Source: CAWALV01 sp963782965
GTDB taxonomy: Bacteria; Actinomycetota; Actinomycetes; Acidothermales; Acidothermaceae
Direction of reading: 5' to 3'
Assembly: GCA_963782965.1 (NCBI GenBank)
Contig: CAWALV010000006.1
Location: 248,001-312,000 of the forward strand
DNA: 64,000 bases
The notes below the pieces were generated by a model. The model did no database searches. It had not been told where the DNA came from and saw only the letters and a list, made by a program, of their open reading frames with translations. Both the position numbers and the translations under genes were made by a program. Positions 9,074 to 18,561 of this stretch are shown here, one piece after another (within the stretch, counting starts at the first letter, position 1; each line of letters opens with the position of its first letter).

Positions 9074-11413
9074 ATGTTTCGGCTACAGGCCGCTGCGAGC
9101 GACATCACCCGCGTCACTGGTGGCAACTACACCTGGATCCTGATCGTCGGCGTCGTCGCGCTGCTCGCGCTCGGAGTCGCCTACGCGCTGGTTCGGGAGG
9201 TGCTGAGCGCCGACCAGGGCACCGAGAAGATGCGCACGATCGCGGGCGCTGTGCAGGAGGGGGCGTCGGCCTACCTTCGACGGCAGTTCCGGACACTCGC
9301 CGTGTTCGCCGCCATCGTCTTCTTCATGCTCCTGCTGCTGCCGGCCGATACGGCCAGCCAGCGTTGGGGCCGCTCGGTCTTCTTCCTTGTCGGTGCGATC
9401 TTTTCGGGCGTGACCGGCTACACCGGCATGTGGCTTGCAGTCCGCGCAAACGTGCGGGTCGCCGCGGCGGCCCGGATCGGTGAGTCACGCGGCGCAATGC
9501 GCATCGCGTTCCGAACCGGTGGTGTCGCGGGCATGTTCACCGTAGGGCTGGGTCTGCTCGGTGCGGCGATCGTGGTCTTGACGTTCCGGCAGAACGCCCC
9601 GAAGGTGCTCGAGGGTTTCGGCTTCGGTGCTGCGCTGCTCGCGATGTTCATGCGGGTGGGTGGCGGCATCTTCACCAAAGCGGCCGACGTCGGAGCCGAC
9701 CTCGTCGGCAAGGTCGAGCAGGGCATCCCCGAAGACGACCCCCGCAACGCGGCGACCATCGCCGACAACGTCGGCGACAACGTCGGCGACTGCGCGGGTA
9801 TGGCGGCCGACCTGTTCGAGAGCTACGCGGTCACCCTGGTTGCGTCACTCATCCTGGGCAAGGCGGCCTTCGGCAACGTCGGTCTGGTGTTCCCCCTTAT
9901 CGTCCCGGCGATCGGCGTCCTCACCGCCGTGGTCGGCATCTTCGCGGTCTCGCCGCGGGCTCGTGACCGCAGTGGCATGACGGCGATCAACCGCGGCTTC
10001 TTCATCTCCGCCATCTTCTCGGTCGCGCTGGTCGCCGTTGTGGCGTTCACCGAACTCCCGTCGAAGTTCAGTGCGTTGAAGGGCCTGGGGAACGCCGAGA
10101 TCGCCGGCCATGCGGGTAACCCGCGGGTCTTCGCGCTGGTCGCGGTCATCATCGGCATCGTGTTGGCGGCTGCGATTCAGCAGCTGACCGGTTACTTCAC
10201 CGAGACCAGCCGGCGTCCGGTCCAGGACATCGGCAAGACGTCGCTGACCGGCCCGGCCACGGTCATCCTGTCGGGCGTCGCCATCGGTCTCGAGTCGGCG
10301 GTGTACTCCGCCCTCCTCATCGCTGCGTCTGTCTACGGCTTGTTCTTGCTCGGTGGCGGATCGGTGACGCTTGCCTTGTTCGCCGTCGCGCTGGCCGGCA
10401 CCGGCCTCTTGACGACGGTTGGCGTGATCGTCGCGATGGACACCTTCGGGCCGGTCTCCGACAACGCACAGGGCATCGCCGAGATGTCCGGCGACGTCCA
10501 CGGTGAAGGTGCCGTCGTGCTGACGCAGCTCGACGCGGTGGGCAACACCACGAAGGCCATCACCAAGGGCATCGCGATCACGACCGCTGTGCTGGCGGCG
10601 ACGGCCCTGTTCGGCTCGTTCACCGACTCCGTTGCTACCGAGAAGGCGAAAGCCCTCGGCGGCAAGGTGATCGGCGGCATCAGCGGCCTCAACCTCGGCA
10701 CCGACATCACGCAACCGAACACCATCGTCGGGGCGATCATCGGTGCCGCCGTGGTGTTCTACTTCTCCGGCTTGGCGATCAATGCGGTCAGCCGGGCGGC
10801 CGGCGCCGTCGTCTTCGAGGTGCGGCGGCAGTTCCGTGAGATCAAGGGCATCATGGACGGCACCGAGTTGCCGGAGTACGGCAAGGTCGTCGACATCGTC
10901 ACCAAGGACTCGCTGCGTGAACTCGCGACGCCGGGCCTGCTCGCCGTCCTGGCGCCGATCGTGACCGGCTTTGCGTTGGGCATCGGCTCCCTTGCCGGAT
11001 ACCTGGTGGGCGCGATCGCAGCCGGAACCTTGATGGCCGTCTTCCTCGCCAACTCCGGTGGGGCATGGGACAACGCCAAGAAGCTCATCGAGGACGGCCA
11101 CTACGGCGGTAAGGGTTCCGCGGCGCACGCCGCGACGGTGATCGGCGACACGGTCGGCGACCCGTTCAAGGACACCGCCGGCCCGGCGATCAACCCGCTC
11201 ATCAAGGTGATGAACCTGGTGTCCCTGCTCGTCGCGCCGGCGATCGTGCGCTACAGCGTCGGCACGCACGCCAACGTCGGCCTGCGTGTCGGCATCGCGG
11301 TCGTCGCCTTTGCCATCATCGTGGTCTCGGTCGTCATCTCCAAGCGGCGTCCGGTCTCCGTCGCGGCCGAGGAGCCGCAGCAGCCCGAGTCGCCGAAGAC
11401 CGTCACCGTTTAG
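9074..11413 (+). CDS. hppA: Membrane-bound proton-pumping pyrophosphatase, K+-independent type
   Basis: A 779-aa polytopic protein (about 16 membrane helices) that couples pyrophosphate hydrolysis to proton export. The acidic active-site motifs are intact: DVGADLVGKVEQGIPEDDP, then DNVGDNVGDCAGMAADLFE, and a second acidic site at VIGDTVGDPFKDTAGP. The residue after GNTT is Lys (GNTTKA), which marks K+-independent H+-PPases, whereas the K+-dependent class has Ala. ATG 9074 is preceded by GGAGG six bases upstream; longer in-frame readings lack a site. A strong hairpin follows the stop. The bldG–anti-sigma–hppA order matches Streptomyces. Confidence 0.95.
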   Translation: MFRLQAAASDITRVTGGNYTWILIVGVVALLALGVAYALVREVLSADQGTEKMRTIAGAVQEGASAYLRRQFRTLAVFAAIVFFMLLLLPADTASQRWGRSVFFLVGAIFSGVTGYTGMWLAVRANVRVAAAARIGESRGAMRIAFRTGGVAGMFTVGLGLLGAAIVVLTFRQNAPKVLEGFGFGAALLAMFMRVGGGIFTKAADVGADLVGKVEQGIPEDDPRNAATIADNVGDNVGDCAGMAADLFESYAVTLVASLILGKAAFGNVGLVFPLIVPAIGVLTAVVGIFAVSPRARDRSGMTAINRGFFISAIFSVALVAVVAFTELPSKFSALKGLGNAEIAGHAGNPRVFALVAVIIGIVLAAAIQQLTGYFTETSRRPVQDIGKTSLTGPATVILSGVAIGLESAVYSALLIAASVYGLFLLGGGSVTLALFAVALAGTGLLTTVGVIVAMDTFGPVSDNAQGIAEMSGDVHGEGAVVLTQLDAVGNTTKAITKGIAITTAVLAATALFGSFTDSVATEKAKALGGKVIGGISGLNLGTDITQPNTIVGAIIGAAVVFYFSGLAINAVSRAAGAVVFEVRRQFREIKGIMDGTELPEYGKVVDIVTKDSLRELATPGLLAVLAPIVTGFALGIGSLAGYLVGAIAAGTLMAVFLANSGGAWDNAKKLIEDGHYGGKGSAAHAATVIGDTVGDPFKDTAGPAINPLIKVMNLVSLLVAPAIVRYSVGTHANVGLRVGIAVVAFAIIVVSVVISKRRPVSVAAEEPQQPESPKTVTV

Positions 11414-11432
11414 GCCCGCACTCCGGGGTCAC

Positions 11433-11482
11433 CAAGCAGGTGTGAGCGCCACACGTCAGCGTGCCGGCGCCGCACCTGCTTG
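11433..11482 (+). terminator. Hairpin terminator after hppA
   Basis: A perfect 10-bp inverted repeat, CAAGCAGGTG paired with CACCTGCTTG. A second inverted pair, GCGCC with GGCGC, is nested inside it. It begins 20 nt after the hppA stop. There is no U tract, which is common for actinobacterial terminators. Confidence 0.65.
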
Positions 11483-11598
11483 ATCATGTGCCAGGGCGGG
11501 AGGCGGGCCGGGCGACGGCTCGCGGGGGGTCTTGGCGAGCGACAGGTCAGCGCAACCGTTACGGTGTGCGCGGAGATCGAGACAGAAAGCGGGACGAC

Positions 11599-14361
11599 GT
11601 GGCGGCGCGTGACAAGACTTCCACCCCTGGCGATGCCAGCGGTGGGGCTGCCGCGTCCGGGAACTCCGGCCGCCGCGGCACCAGGCGGCTGGTGATCGTC
11701 GAGTCACCGCACAAGGCTCGGACGATCGCGGGCTATCTGGGCCGCGACTACGTGGTCGAGTCCAGCATCGGGCACATCCGCGATCTGCCGGCCTCGGCCG
11801 CCGACATTCCGGAGAAGTACAAGAAGGAGCCGTGGTCGCGGCTGGGTGTAGACGTCGACAACGGCTTCGAGCCGCTCTACGTCGTGAGCCCCGACAAGAA
11901 GAAGCAGGTCGCCTTGTTGAAGTCGGCCCTGTCGAGTGCCGACGAGCTCTACCTCGCGACGGACGAGGACCGTGAGGGCGAGGCGATCGCCTGGCATCTG
12001 CTCGAGGTGCTGAAGCCGCAGGTGCCGGTTCGGCGGATGGTCTTCCACGAAATCACCCGCGATGCGATCGAGGAGGCCGTGCGCAACCCGCGCGAGCTGA
12101 ACCAGTCGCTCGTCGATGCCCAGGAGACGCGGCGCATCCTCGACCGCCTCTACGGCTACGAGGTCAGCCCGGTCCTGTGGAAGAAGGTCATGCCCTCGCT
12201 GTCGGCCGGCCGGGTGCAAAGCGTCGCGACGCGGCTGGTGGTCGAGCGCGAACGTGAGCGCATCGCTTTCCGCGCCGCGTCGTATTGGGACGTCGAAGCG
12301 ACGTTTGCCACCGACCCGACCTTCGACGCTGCCCTCGTCGCCATCGATGGCTCGCGGGTTGCCGTCGGTCGCGACTTCGATTCGCTCGGCCGGCTGAAGA
12401 GCCCCGACCTCGCCCACGTCGACGAGGCGCGGGCGACCGCGCTGGCGCAAGGGCTGCGCGACGCCGACTTCACGGTGCGCAGTGTCGAAAGCAAGCCCTA
12501 CCGGCGCTCGCCCGCCGCGCCGTTCATGACCAGCACCTTGCAACAGGAAGCCAGCCGCAAGCTCCGGTTCACCTCGCAGACGGCGATGCGCGTCGCGCAA
12601 CGCCTGTATGAGGGCGGCTACATCACCTATATGCGGACCGACTCGACGACCCTGTCGGCCACTGCGCTGACCGCCGCCCGCGAGCAGGTGCGCGAGCTGT
12701 ACGGCGCGCAGTTCCTGCCCGATGCCCCGCGCAGATACGAGAAGCGGGTGAAGAACGCGCAGGAGGCGCACGAGGCGATCCGTCCGTCCGGCGACCGCTT
12801 CCGCACCCCGGGCGAACTCGCGGGGGAGGTGAGCGGCGACGAGTTGCGGCTCTACGAGTTGATCTGGCAGCGGACCGTCGCCTCGCAGATGACCGACGCT
12901 CTCGGCCAGACGGTCACCGTGCGGCTGGGTGCCGTCGCGACGACCGGCGAAGACGCCACGTTCTCCGCGTCCGGCACGGTCATCACCCACCCCGGCTTCC
13001 TGCGGGTCTACGTCGAGGGCAGCGACGACGACGCGGATGGTGGCGACGCCGCCCGCGAACGCCGGCTGCCTGCCCTGAGTGAAGGAGACGTCGTCCGGGC
13101 GCAGTCGTTGCAGCCCGTCGGCCACAGCACGAACCCGCCGGCGCGCTACACCGAAGCCACCTTGATCCGCGCACTGGAGGAGCGCGGCATCGGGCGGCCC
13201 TCGACGTTCGCCAGCATCATCGGCACGATCATCGATCGCGACTACGTGTTCAAGCGTGGGAGCGCGCTGGTGCCGACGTTTCTGGCCTTCGCCGTCGTCC
13301 AGCTCCTCGAACGGCACTTCGCCGATCTGGTCGACTACGACTTCACCGCCGAGATGGAAGAAGACCTCGACCGGATCGCGAGCGGCGAAGGTCATCGGCT
13401 CGAGTGGTTGACGCGCTTCTACTTCGGCACCCCGGAGGGCGGAGAGGCAGCGGCCGGCCTGAAGGCCATGGTCTCCGACCGGCTGGCCGAGATCGATGCG
13501 CGCGACGTCAGCTCTTTCCCGCTCGGTGATTCCGGCATCGTCGTTCGCGTCGGGCGTTACGGCACGTACGTCGAGCGGGACGGACAACGGGCCAACCTGC
13601 CAGACGGCATCCCGCCCGACGAGGTGACCGTCGATTACGCGCAGGGCTTGCTCGACCAACCCAGTGGCGATCGGGAGCTCGGCACCGACCCCGAGACCGG
13701 GCGCCCACTCGTGGCGAAGAGCGGGCGCTACGGGCCTTACGTCACCGAGGTGTTGCCGGAGGGTTCGAAGGCCAAGCCGCGCACGGCCTCGCTGTTTTCG
13801 ACCATGTCGCTCGACACGGTCACCCTGGACGACGCGTTGCGGCTGCTCACCTTGCCCCGAACGCTTGGTGAGGTCGACGGCGAGGACGTCGTCGTCTCCA
13901 ACGGTCGCTACGGGCCGTACGTGAAGAGGGGTGCTGAGACCAGGTCGCTGGAGTCCGAAGAACAGCTCCTGACGATCACGTTGCCCGAGGCGCTCGCCGT
14001 GCTCGCCCAGCCCAAGCAGCGTGGCCGGCGTGCGGCAACGGCCGCCGGTCCGCTGCGCGAACTCGGTGCCGATCCGGCGAGCGGCCGGCCCGTCGTCGTC
14101 CGCGACGGGCGCTTCGGCCCGTACGTGACGGACGGCGAGACCAACGCCACGCTGCGCCGGGGGGACGACGTCGAGACCGTCACGCTCGAGCGGGCGGCCG
14201 AGCTGCTCGCCGACCGACGCGCCCGCGGCCCGGCGCCCAAGAAGACCGCCCGCAAGGCCCCGGTGAAGGCAGCCGCCAAGACCGGATCCAAAGGCGGCGC
14301 GAGGAAGACGGCGGCCAAGAAGACGGCCGCGTCGTCGCGACGAAAGGGCGCGCAGAGTTAG
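11599..14361 (+). CDS. topA: DNA topoisomerase I (type IA)
   Basis: A 920-aa type IA topoisomerase that relaxes negative supercoils. The TOPRIM domain starts at LVIVESPHKARTIAGYLG with the acidic DEDREGEAIAWH motif. The active-site tyrosine is Tyr344 in YITYMRTDST. As in other actinobacterial TopA proteins there are no C-terminal zinc fingers; instead four topo repeats marked by GRYGxYV/GRFGPYV occur after residue ~640, and the protein ends in a Lys/Ala-rich tail of ~45 residues that supports processivity in this group. GTG 11599 is preferred over longer in-frame starts because family similarity begins shortly after it; the ribosome-binding site is weak. Confidence 0.94.
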   Translation: MAARDKTSTPGDASGGAAASGNSGRRGTRRLVIVESPHKARTIAGYLGRDYVVESSIGHIRDLPASAADIPEKYKKEPWSRLGVDVDNGFEPLYVVSPDKKKQVALLKSALSSADELYLATDEDREGEAIAWHLLEVLKPQVPVRRMVFHEITRDAIEEAVRNPRELNQSLVDAQETRRILDRLYGYEVSPVLWKKVMPSLSAGRVQSVATRLVVERERERIAFRAASYWDVEATFATDPTFDAALVAIDGSRVAVGRDFDSLGRLKSPDLAHVDEARATALAQGLRDADFTVRSVESKPYRRSPAAPFMTSTLQQEASRKLRFTSQTAMRVAQRLYEGGYITYMRTDSTTLSATALTAAREQVRELYGAQFLPDAPRRYEKRVKNAQEAHEAIRPSGDRFRTPGELAGEVSGDELRLYELIWQRTVASQMTDALGQTVTVRLGAVATTGEDATFSASGTVITHPGFLRVYVEGSDDDADGGDAARERRLPALSEGDVVRAQSLQPVGHSTNPPARYTEATLIRALEERGIGRPSTFASIIGTIIDRDYVFKRGSALVPTFLAFAVVQLLERHFADLVDYDFTAEMEEDLDRIASGEGHRLEWLTRFYFGTPEGGEAAAGLKAMVSDRLAEIDARDVSSFPLGDSGIVVRVGRYGTYVERDGQRANLPDGIPPDEVTVDYAQGLLDQPSGDRELGTDPETGRPLVAKSGRYGPYVTEVLPEGSKAKPRTASLFSTMSLDTVTLDDALRLLTLPRTLGEVDGEDVVVSNGRYGPYVKRGAETRSLESEEQLLTITLPEALAVLAQPKQRGRRAATAAGPLRELGADPASGRPVVVRDGRFGPYVTDGETNATLRRGDDVETVTLERAAELLADRRARGPAPKKTARKAPVKAAAKTGSKGGARKTAAKKTAASSRRKGAQS

Positions 14362-14506
14362 TCACCGACCGGTGCCCGGCGCGCGCAAGCTGCCGTGGGC
14401 TCATCAGCCCTGCGCAAGGTTCGCGGGATACTGAGACCTTTGCGGCCCGTTCCTGCGGTTCGGGCGGCTAGCGTCACAGGCAGCGTCACGGGCATCGGGA
14501 GGAGCC

Positions 14507-16696
14507 ATCGCAGAGCCAGCGGGAGGCCGCTCCTCGCGGGCCGCGCAGCCGGCGTCGGCCCGGGCGAGGCCGTCCGGCGACGGCTCGGGCAGCTTCCGCG
14601 ACGTCCTGTCGATCAGATCGTTTCGGCGCTTGTGGATCGCCTTGTCGCTGTCGAGCTTCGGCGACTGGCTCGGCTTCCTCGCGCAGACCTCGCTCGCGGC
14701 CTCGCTCGCGCGCGGCAACCACTACCTCGCCCAGAACTTCTCCGTGGGCACCGTCGTATTCGTCCGGCTGCTTCCCGCGGTGACGCTGGCTCCTCTCGCC
14801 GGTGCGTTCGCTGACCGGCTCGACCGACGCAAGACGATGGTCATCGCCGACTGTGCGCGGTTCTCGTTGTACGTTTCGATTCCGCTGGTCCGCACCCTGT
14901 GGTGGCTGTTGATCGCCACGTTCCTCATCGAGTCGATGAGCCTGTTCTGGATCCCGGCGAAGGAAGCAACGGTTCCCAACCTCGTGCCGCGCGAGCGGCT
15001 GGAGCAGGCCAACCAGCTGAGCCTACTGACGACCTACGGCTCGGCGCCCGTCGCGGCAATGGTGTTCTCGGTGCTGGCGTTGGTCACCGGCGTCGTCGGG
15101 CGCGTGGTGCCGTTCCTCGCCACGAACCGGGTCGACCTCGCGCTGTATTTCGACGCAGTCACCTTCCTTGTCTCGGCAGTGACGATCTTCGGGCTGCACG
15201 AGATCTCCCATCGACCGTTCCTCGGCCGGCAGTCGACGACGCGTGGTTCACCTGCCGATGTCGGCGTCGGTGACGGGATGGCACTACCCGTCACGGGTCC
15301 GGAAAGCCCGACTCCCCAGCAGTCGGTGTTTCGCTCCATTGCCGAGGGCTGGCGATTCGTGGGGCAGACGCCGGTGGTCCGCGGGCTCGTGCTGGGTCTG
15401 ATCGGTGCGTTCGCCGCTGCCGGGATGGTCGTCGGCCTGGCCAAGATCTACGTGCATGACCTCGGCGGCGGCGACCCCGGCTACGGCGCGCTCTTCGGAT
15501 CCGTGTTCGTCGGCTTGGCCAGTGGCATGTTCCTCGGGCCCAAACTCCTGCACGGATTGTCGCGCCGGAGGCTGTTCGGGACGTCGATCGTGGTGGCCGG
15601 CGTTGCGTTGGCGAGCACCGCGATCGTGCACAACCTGGTCATCGCCGTTCTCGGGGTTGCCGTGATGGGAGCGTTCGGTGGCGTTGCCTGGGTCACGGGC
15701 TACACGCTGCTCGGCCTCGAGGTCGAAGACGAGAAGCGCGGTCGTACGTGGGCGACGCTGCAATCGATGATGAAGGTCGACCTGCTCGTGGCGGTGGCCG
15801 CGGGGCCGTTCATCTCCGGCGCGATCGGCGTGCACTCGTTTTCGATCTCGCACGTTCGGCTGCGAGAGAACGGCTCGTCGTTCACGTTGTTCGCGGCAGG
15901 TGTGATCGCAGTTGTGGTCGGAGTGCTCGCCTACCGGCAGATGGACGACCGCGATGTGCGGTTGTGGCGTGACCTCGTTGCCGCCGTGCGCGGCTGGCAT
16001 CCGCTGACCGGGCGCGGTGTCGCCACCGGACTCTTCCTGGCGTTCGAGGGTGGGGAAGGCGCGGGGAAATCGACCCAGGTCTCGCTGCTGCGACGCTGGC
16101 TCGATCAGCGCGGATACGAGGTCGTCGTCACGCGTGAGCCCGGGGCCACGACGCTCGGCGAGCGGCTGCGTGCCTTGCTGCTCGACCCCGCCACCGGACC
16201 GCTTTCGGCTCGGGCGGAGGCGCTGCTCTATGCAGCCGACCGGGCAGAGCACGTCGCGGAGGTGATCAGGCCGGCGCTCAGCCGGGGGGCGGTTGTGGTC
16301 AGCGACCGGTACGTCGACTCCTCGCTTGCGTACCAGGCGGCCGGGCGCGACCTCTCACCTCGTGACGTCGAGCAGCTGTCGGAGTTCGCGACGTCCGGCC
16401 TGCGGCCCGACCTGACGGTGTTGCTCGACCTACCGGTCGCGGAGGGCCTCGCGCGGGCGGCCGCCCGAGATGCAGCGCCGGATCGGCTCGAGGGTGAGGC
16501 AGTCGACTTCCACGAGCGGGTTCGGGCGGCGTTCCTCCGGCTCGCCGCGGACGATCCCGAACGCTACCTCGTGGTCGACGCGACGGCTGCTCCGCAGGAG
16601 ATCAACCGCGTCATCGTGACGCGCCTAGAGTCGCTGGTGCCCGCACTGCCGGCGTCCGAACGCCTGACGGTGCCTTTGAAGATCGCCCGTAGGTAG
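14507..16696 (+). CDS. tmk: MFS-like membrane domain fused to thymidylate kinase
   Basis: A two-domain protein. From about residue 40 to 490 there are MFS-type membrane helices (FGDWLGFLAQT; LAPLAGAFADRLDRRKTMV is motif A). The C-terminal ~210 residues are a complete dTMP kinase with P-loop EGGEGAGKST, TREPG, DRYVDSSLAYQ and a C-terminal LID region. The kinase makes dTDP for DNA synthesis; the membrane part has no known substrate. The same fusion is known from actinobacteria. The start is a puzzle: the frame is open from 14435 with no ATG, GTG or TTG before TTG 14630, which would cut into helix 1. GGGAGGAG at 14497–14504 is followed by an ATC codon at 14507, taken here as tentative start. holB follows after 6 nt. 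Confidence 0.85.
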   Translation: MAEPAGGRSSRAAQPASARARPSGDGSGSFRDVLSIRSFRRLWIALSLSSFGDWLGFLAQTSLAASLARGNHYLAQNFSVGTVVFVRLLPAVTLAPLAGAFADRLDRRKTMVIADCARFSLYVSIPLVRTLWWLLIATFLIESMSLFWIPAKEATVPNLVPRERLEQANQLSLLTTYGSAPVAAMVFSVLALVTGVVGRVVPFLATNRVDLALYFDAVTFLVSAVTIFGLHEISHRPFLGRQSTTRGSPADVGVGDGMALPVTGPESPTPQQSVFRSIAEGWRFVGQTPVVRGLVLGLIGAFAAAGMVVGLAKIYVHDLGGGDPGYGALFGSVFVGLASGMFLGPKLLHGLSRRRLFGTSIVVAGVALASTAIVHNLVIAVLGVAVMGAFGGVAWVTGYTLLGLEVEDEKRGRTWATLQSMMKVDLLVAVAAGPFISGAIGVHSFSISHVRLRENGSSFTLFAAGVIAVVVGVLAYRQMDDRDVRLWRDLVAAVRGWHPLTGRGVATGLFLAFEGGEGAGKSTQVSLLRRWLDQRGYEVVVTREPGATTLGERLRALLLDPATGPLSARAEALLYAADRAEHVAEVIRPALSRGAVVVSDRYVDSSLAYQAAGRDLSPRDVEQLSEFATSGLRPDLTVLLDLPVAEGLARAAARDAAPDRLEGEAVDFHERVRAAFLRLAADDPERYLVVDATAAPQEINRVIVTRLESLVPALPASERLTVPLKIARR

Positions 16697-16702
16697 GTTG
16701 CC

Positions 16703-17905
16703 GTGAGCGTTTTCGACGAACTCGTCGGCCAGGAACACGTGGTCGACGTGCTGGCCGCCGTGGCGCAGCCTGCGGCCGAGCCGGAGTCGGCATCGGCGAT
16801 GACGCATGCCTGGTTGTTCACCGGCCCGCCTGGCTCCGGCAGGAGTATCGCGGCGCGAGCGTTCGCCGCTGCTCTCCAATGTGTCGCACCCGGTGGTGAG
16901 CCACGAGGATGCGGTCGTTGCGCCGGCTGCCACACCGTCCTTGCCGGCACGCACGCCGACGTGGTGTTCGTCCGCCCGCAAGGCTTGTCGCTCGGGGTGA
17001 AGGAGGCGCGCGAACTCGTGGGGCGAGCCGCGCTCGCGCCATCCGGTGGGCACTGGCAGATCCTGCTCATCGAAGACGCCGACCGTCTCACCGAAGGCGC
17101 CGCCAACGTGTTGTTGAAGGCGATCGAGGAGCCGGCGGCCCGCACGGTCTGGTTGCTGTGCGTGCCCTCGGCACAAGACCTCGTCGTGACGATCCGGTCG
17201 CGCTGCCGGCTCATCGCCTTGCGTACGCCCTCGGTGCGGGCGGTCGAGTCGGTCCTGGTGTCGCGCGATGGCGTCGAGCCGGAGATCGCACGGTTCGCGG
17301 CGCGGGCGTCGTCCGGCCATGTCGGTCGCGCGAGGCGGCTGGCCACCGACGCGCTGGCCCGGGCCCGTCGTGCGGAGGTACTGCGCGTTCCCGGTGCGTT
17401 GACCGACGTGACCGCGTGCATGCGGATCGCCGACGAGCTCGTCAAGGCAGCCACGGCCGAAGCGGGCGAGCAGACCTCTGCCCTCGACGAGACCGAGACC
17501 ATGTCACTGAAGGAGGCCTTCGGCGAGGGTGGGACAGCGACCGGTTTGGGCCGCGGCTCCTCGGGAGCCCTTACGCGTGGTTGGGTGCGAACGGCGGCGG
17601 CGGCACTGAAAGACCTCGAGGGCCGGCAGAAGTCGCGTGCGACCCGAATGCAGCGTGATGCGCTGGACCGCACCCTGACCGACCTGGCGACCTTCTACCG
17701 CGACGTGCTCGTCGTCCAGTTGGCCGCGCGGGTCGACATCGGCAACGTCGACGTCGCGACGACCATCGAGACGATCGCGCAGGAGTCGACCCCCGACACG
17801 ACGCTGCGCCGGCTCGAAGCCGTGATGGCCTGTCGCACGGCACTCGACGCCAACGTGAATGCGCTGCTCGCCGTCGAGGCGATGATGGTCGCGCTGATGA
17901 ACTAG
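16703..17905 (+). CDS. holB: DNA polymerase III subunit delta' (clamp loader)
   Basis: A 400-aa AAA+ protein. It begins SVFDELVGQEHVVDVL, has a modified P-loop GPPGSGRS (Arg for the Lys), a zinc-binding cysteine group around CGRCAGC, and IEDADRLTEGAANVLLKAIEEP as Walker B/sensor 1. Delta' is the stator of the clamp loader and does not need ATP hydrolysis, which fits the Arg substitution. GTG start 6 nt after the tmk stop, so probably one operon; this tmk–holB pairing is conserved in actinobacteria. It meets the following gene tail to tail with four bases between. Confidence 0.92.
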   Translation: MSVFDELVGQEHVVDVLAAVAQPAAEPESASAMTHAWLFTGPPGSGRSIAARAFAAALQCVAPGGEPRGCGRCAGCHTVLAGTHADVVFVRPQGLSLGVKEARELVGRAALAPSGGHWQILLIEDADRLTEGAANVLLKAIEEPAARTVWLLCVPSAQDLVVTIRSRCRLIALRTPSVRAVESVLVSRDGVEPEIARFAARASSGHVGRARRLATDALARARRAEVLRVPGALTDVTACMRIADELVKAATAEAGEQTSALDETETMSLKEAFGEGGTATGLGRGSSGALTRGWVRTAAAALKDLEGRQKSRATRMQRDALDRTLTDLATFYRDVLVVQLAARVDIGNVDVATTIETIAQESTPDTTLRRLEAVMACRTALDANVNALLAVEAMMVALMN

Positions 17906-17909
17906 CCGT

Positions 17910-18344
17910 TCATTGGGAAAGCTGGCCGTAGGTGTGCTCGATCGTGATGTGCAACACGAGGCGGCCGTCCTCGACCATGGCACGGCGGTAGTCGTCCCAA
18001 TCCGGATGCTCACCGGAGATCGCTCGGTACAGGTCGATGAGTTCTTCGACCGTTGCGTCGTGCCGGTCTTGCGCGACAGGCGAAAGCTCGGCGGTGCCTT
18101 CGGCCACCAGCCACCGCCACCCGCTGTCGGCTTCGACATGGAGACTGGCCCGCGGATCGCGTCGCAGGTTGCGTACCTTTGCCCTGCCGTCGGTGACCGA
18201 GATACGGATGACGCCGTTCTCGTTCACGTGATAGTTGATGTTCGAAATCTGCGGCCGGCCGTCGCGCTTGAGAGTGACGAGATGGCCGAGGTTGTTTGCG
18301 CGAAGAAACGCGAGCCGTTCCGAATCGATCGCAGCTGCCGTCAT
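17910..18344 (-). CDS. PPOX-class split-barrel F420/FMN-dependent oxidoreductase
   Basis: A 144-aa protein of the pyridoxamine-phosphate-oxidase-like split-barrel family, F420-binding branch typical of actinobacteria (Rv1155-like). Features are LGHLVTLKRDGRPQISNINYHVNENG at the N terminus, then KVRNLRRDPRASLHVE and WRWLVAEGTAEL, the order seen in that branch. These enzymes reduce substrates with F420H2; the natural substrate cannot be read from sequence. F420 synthesis genes lie ~7 kb away in the same window, so the cofactor is available. Divergent from the Pro-rich secreted gene with ~215 bp between. Confidence 0.85.
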   Translation of the reverse strand: MTAAAIDSERLAFLRANNLGHLVTLKRDGRPQISNINYHVNENGVIRISVTDGRAKVRNLRRDPRASLHVEADSGWRWLVAEGTAELSPVAQDRHDATVEELIDLYRAISGEHPDWDDYRRAMVEDGRLVLHITIEHTYGQLSQ

Positions 18345-18561
18345 CTGCCTTCAATCCCTCTCCGTTGCTGTCTCGTGCTGTCGGGTGCGCCGGTCGCGTC
18401 GTCGCGGCATGTGGTGTTCTCAACTTAGGCCGTTCGGTCGAGTGCTGTTCCGCCGGGATTACGCCGGATGCCCAGCCCCGCGAAGTTTGCTCAACTGTGC
18501 CGACGCCACCGCCGAAAACGATGGAACAACACGACGATGTGTCCGAGGGGGCGGTGCGGCC

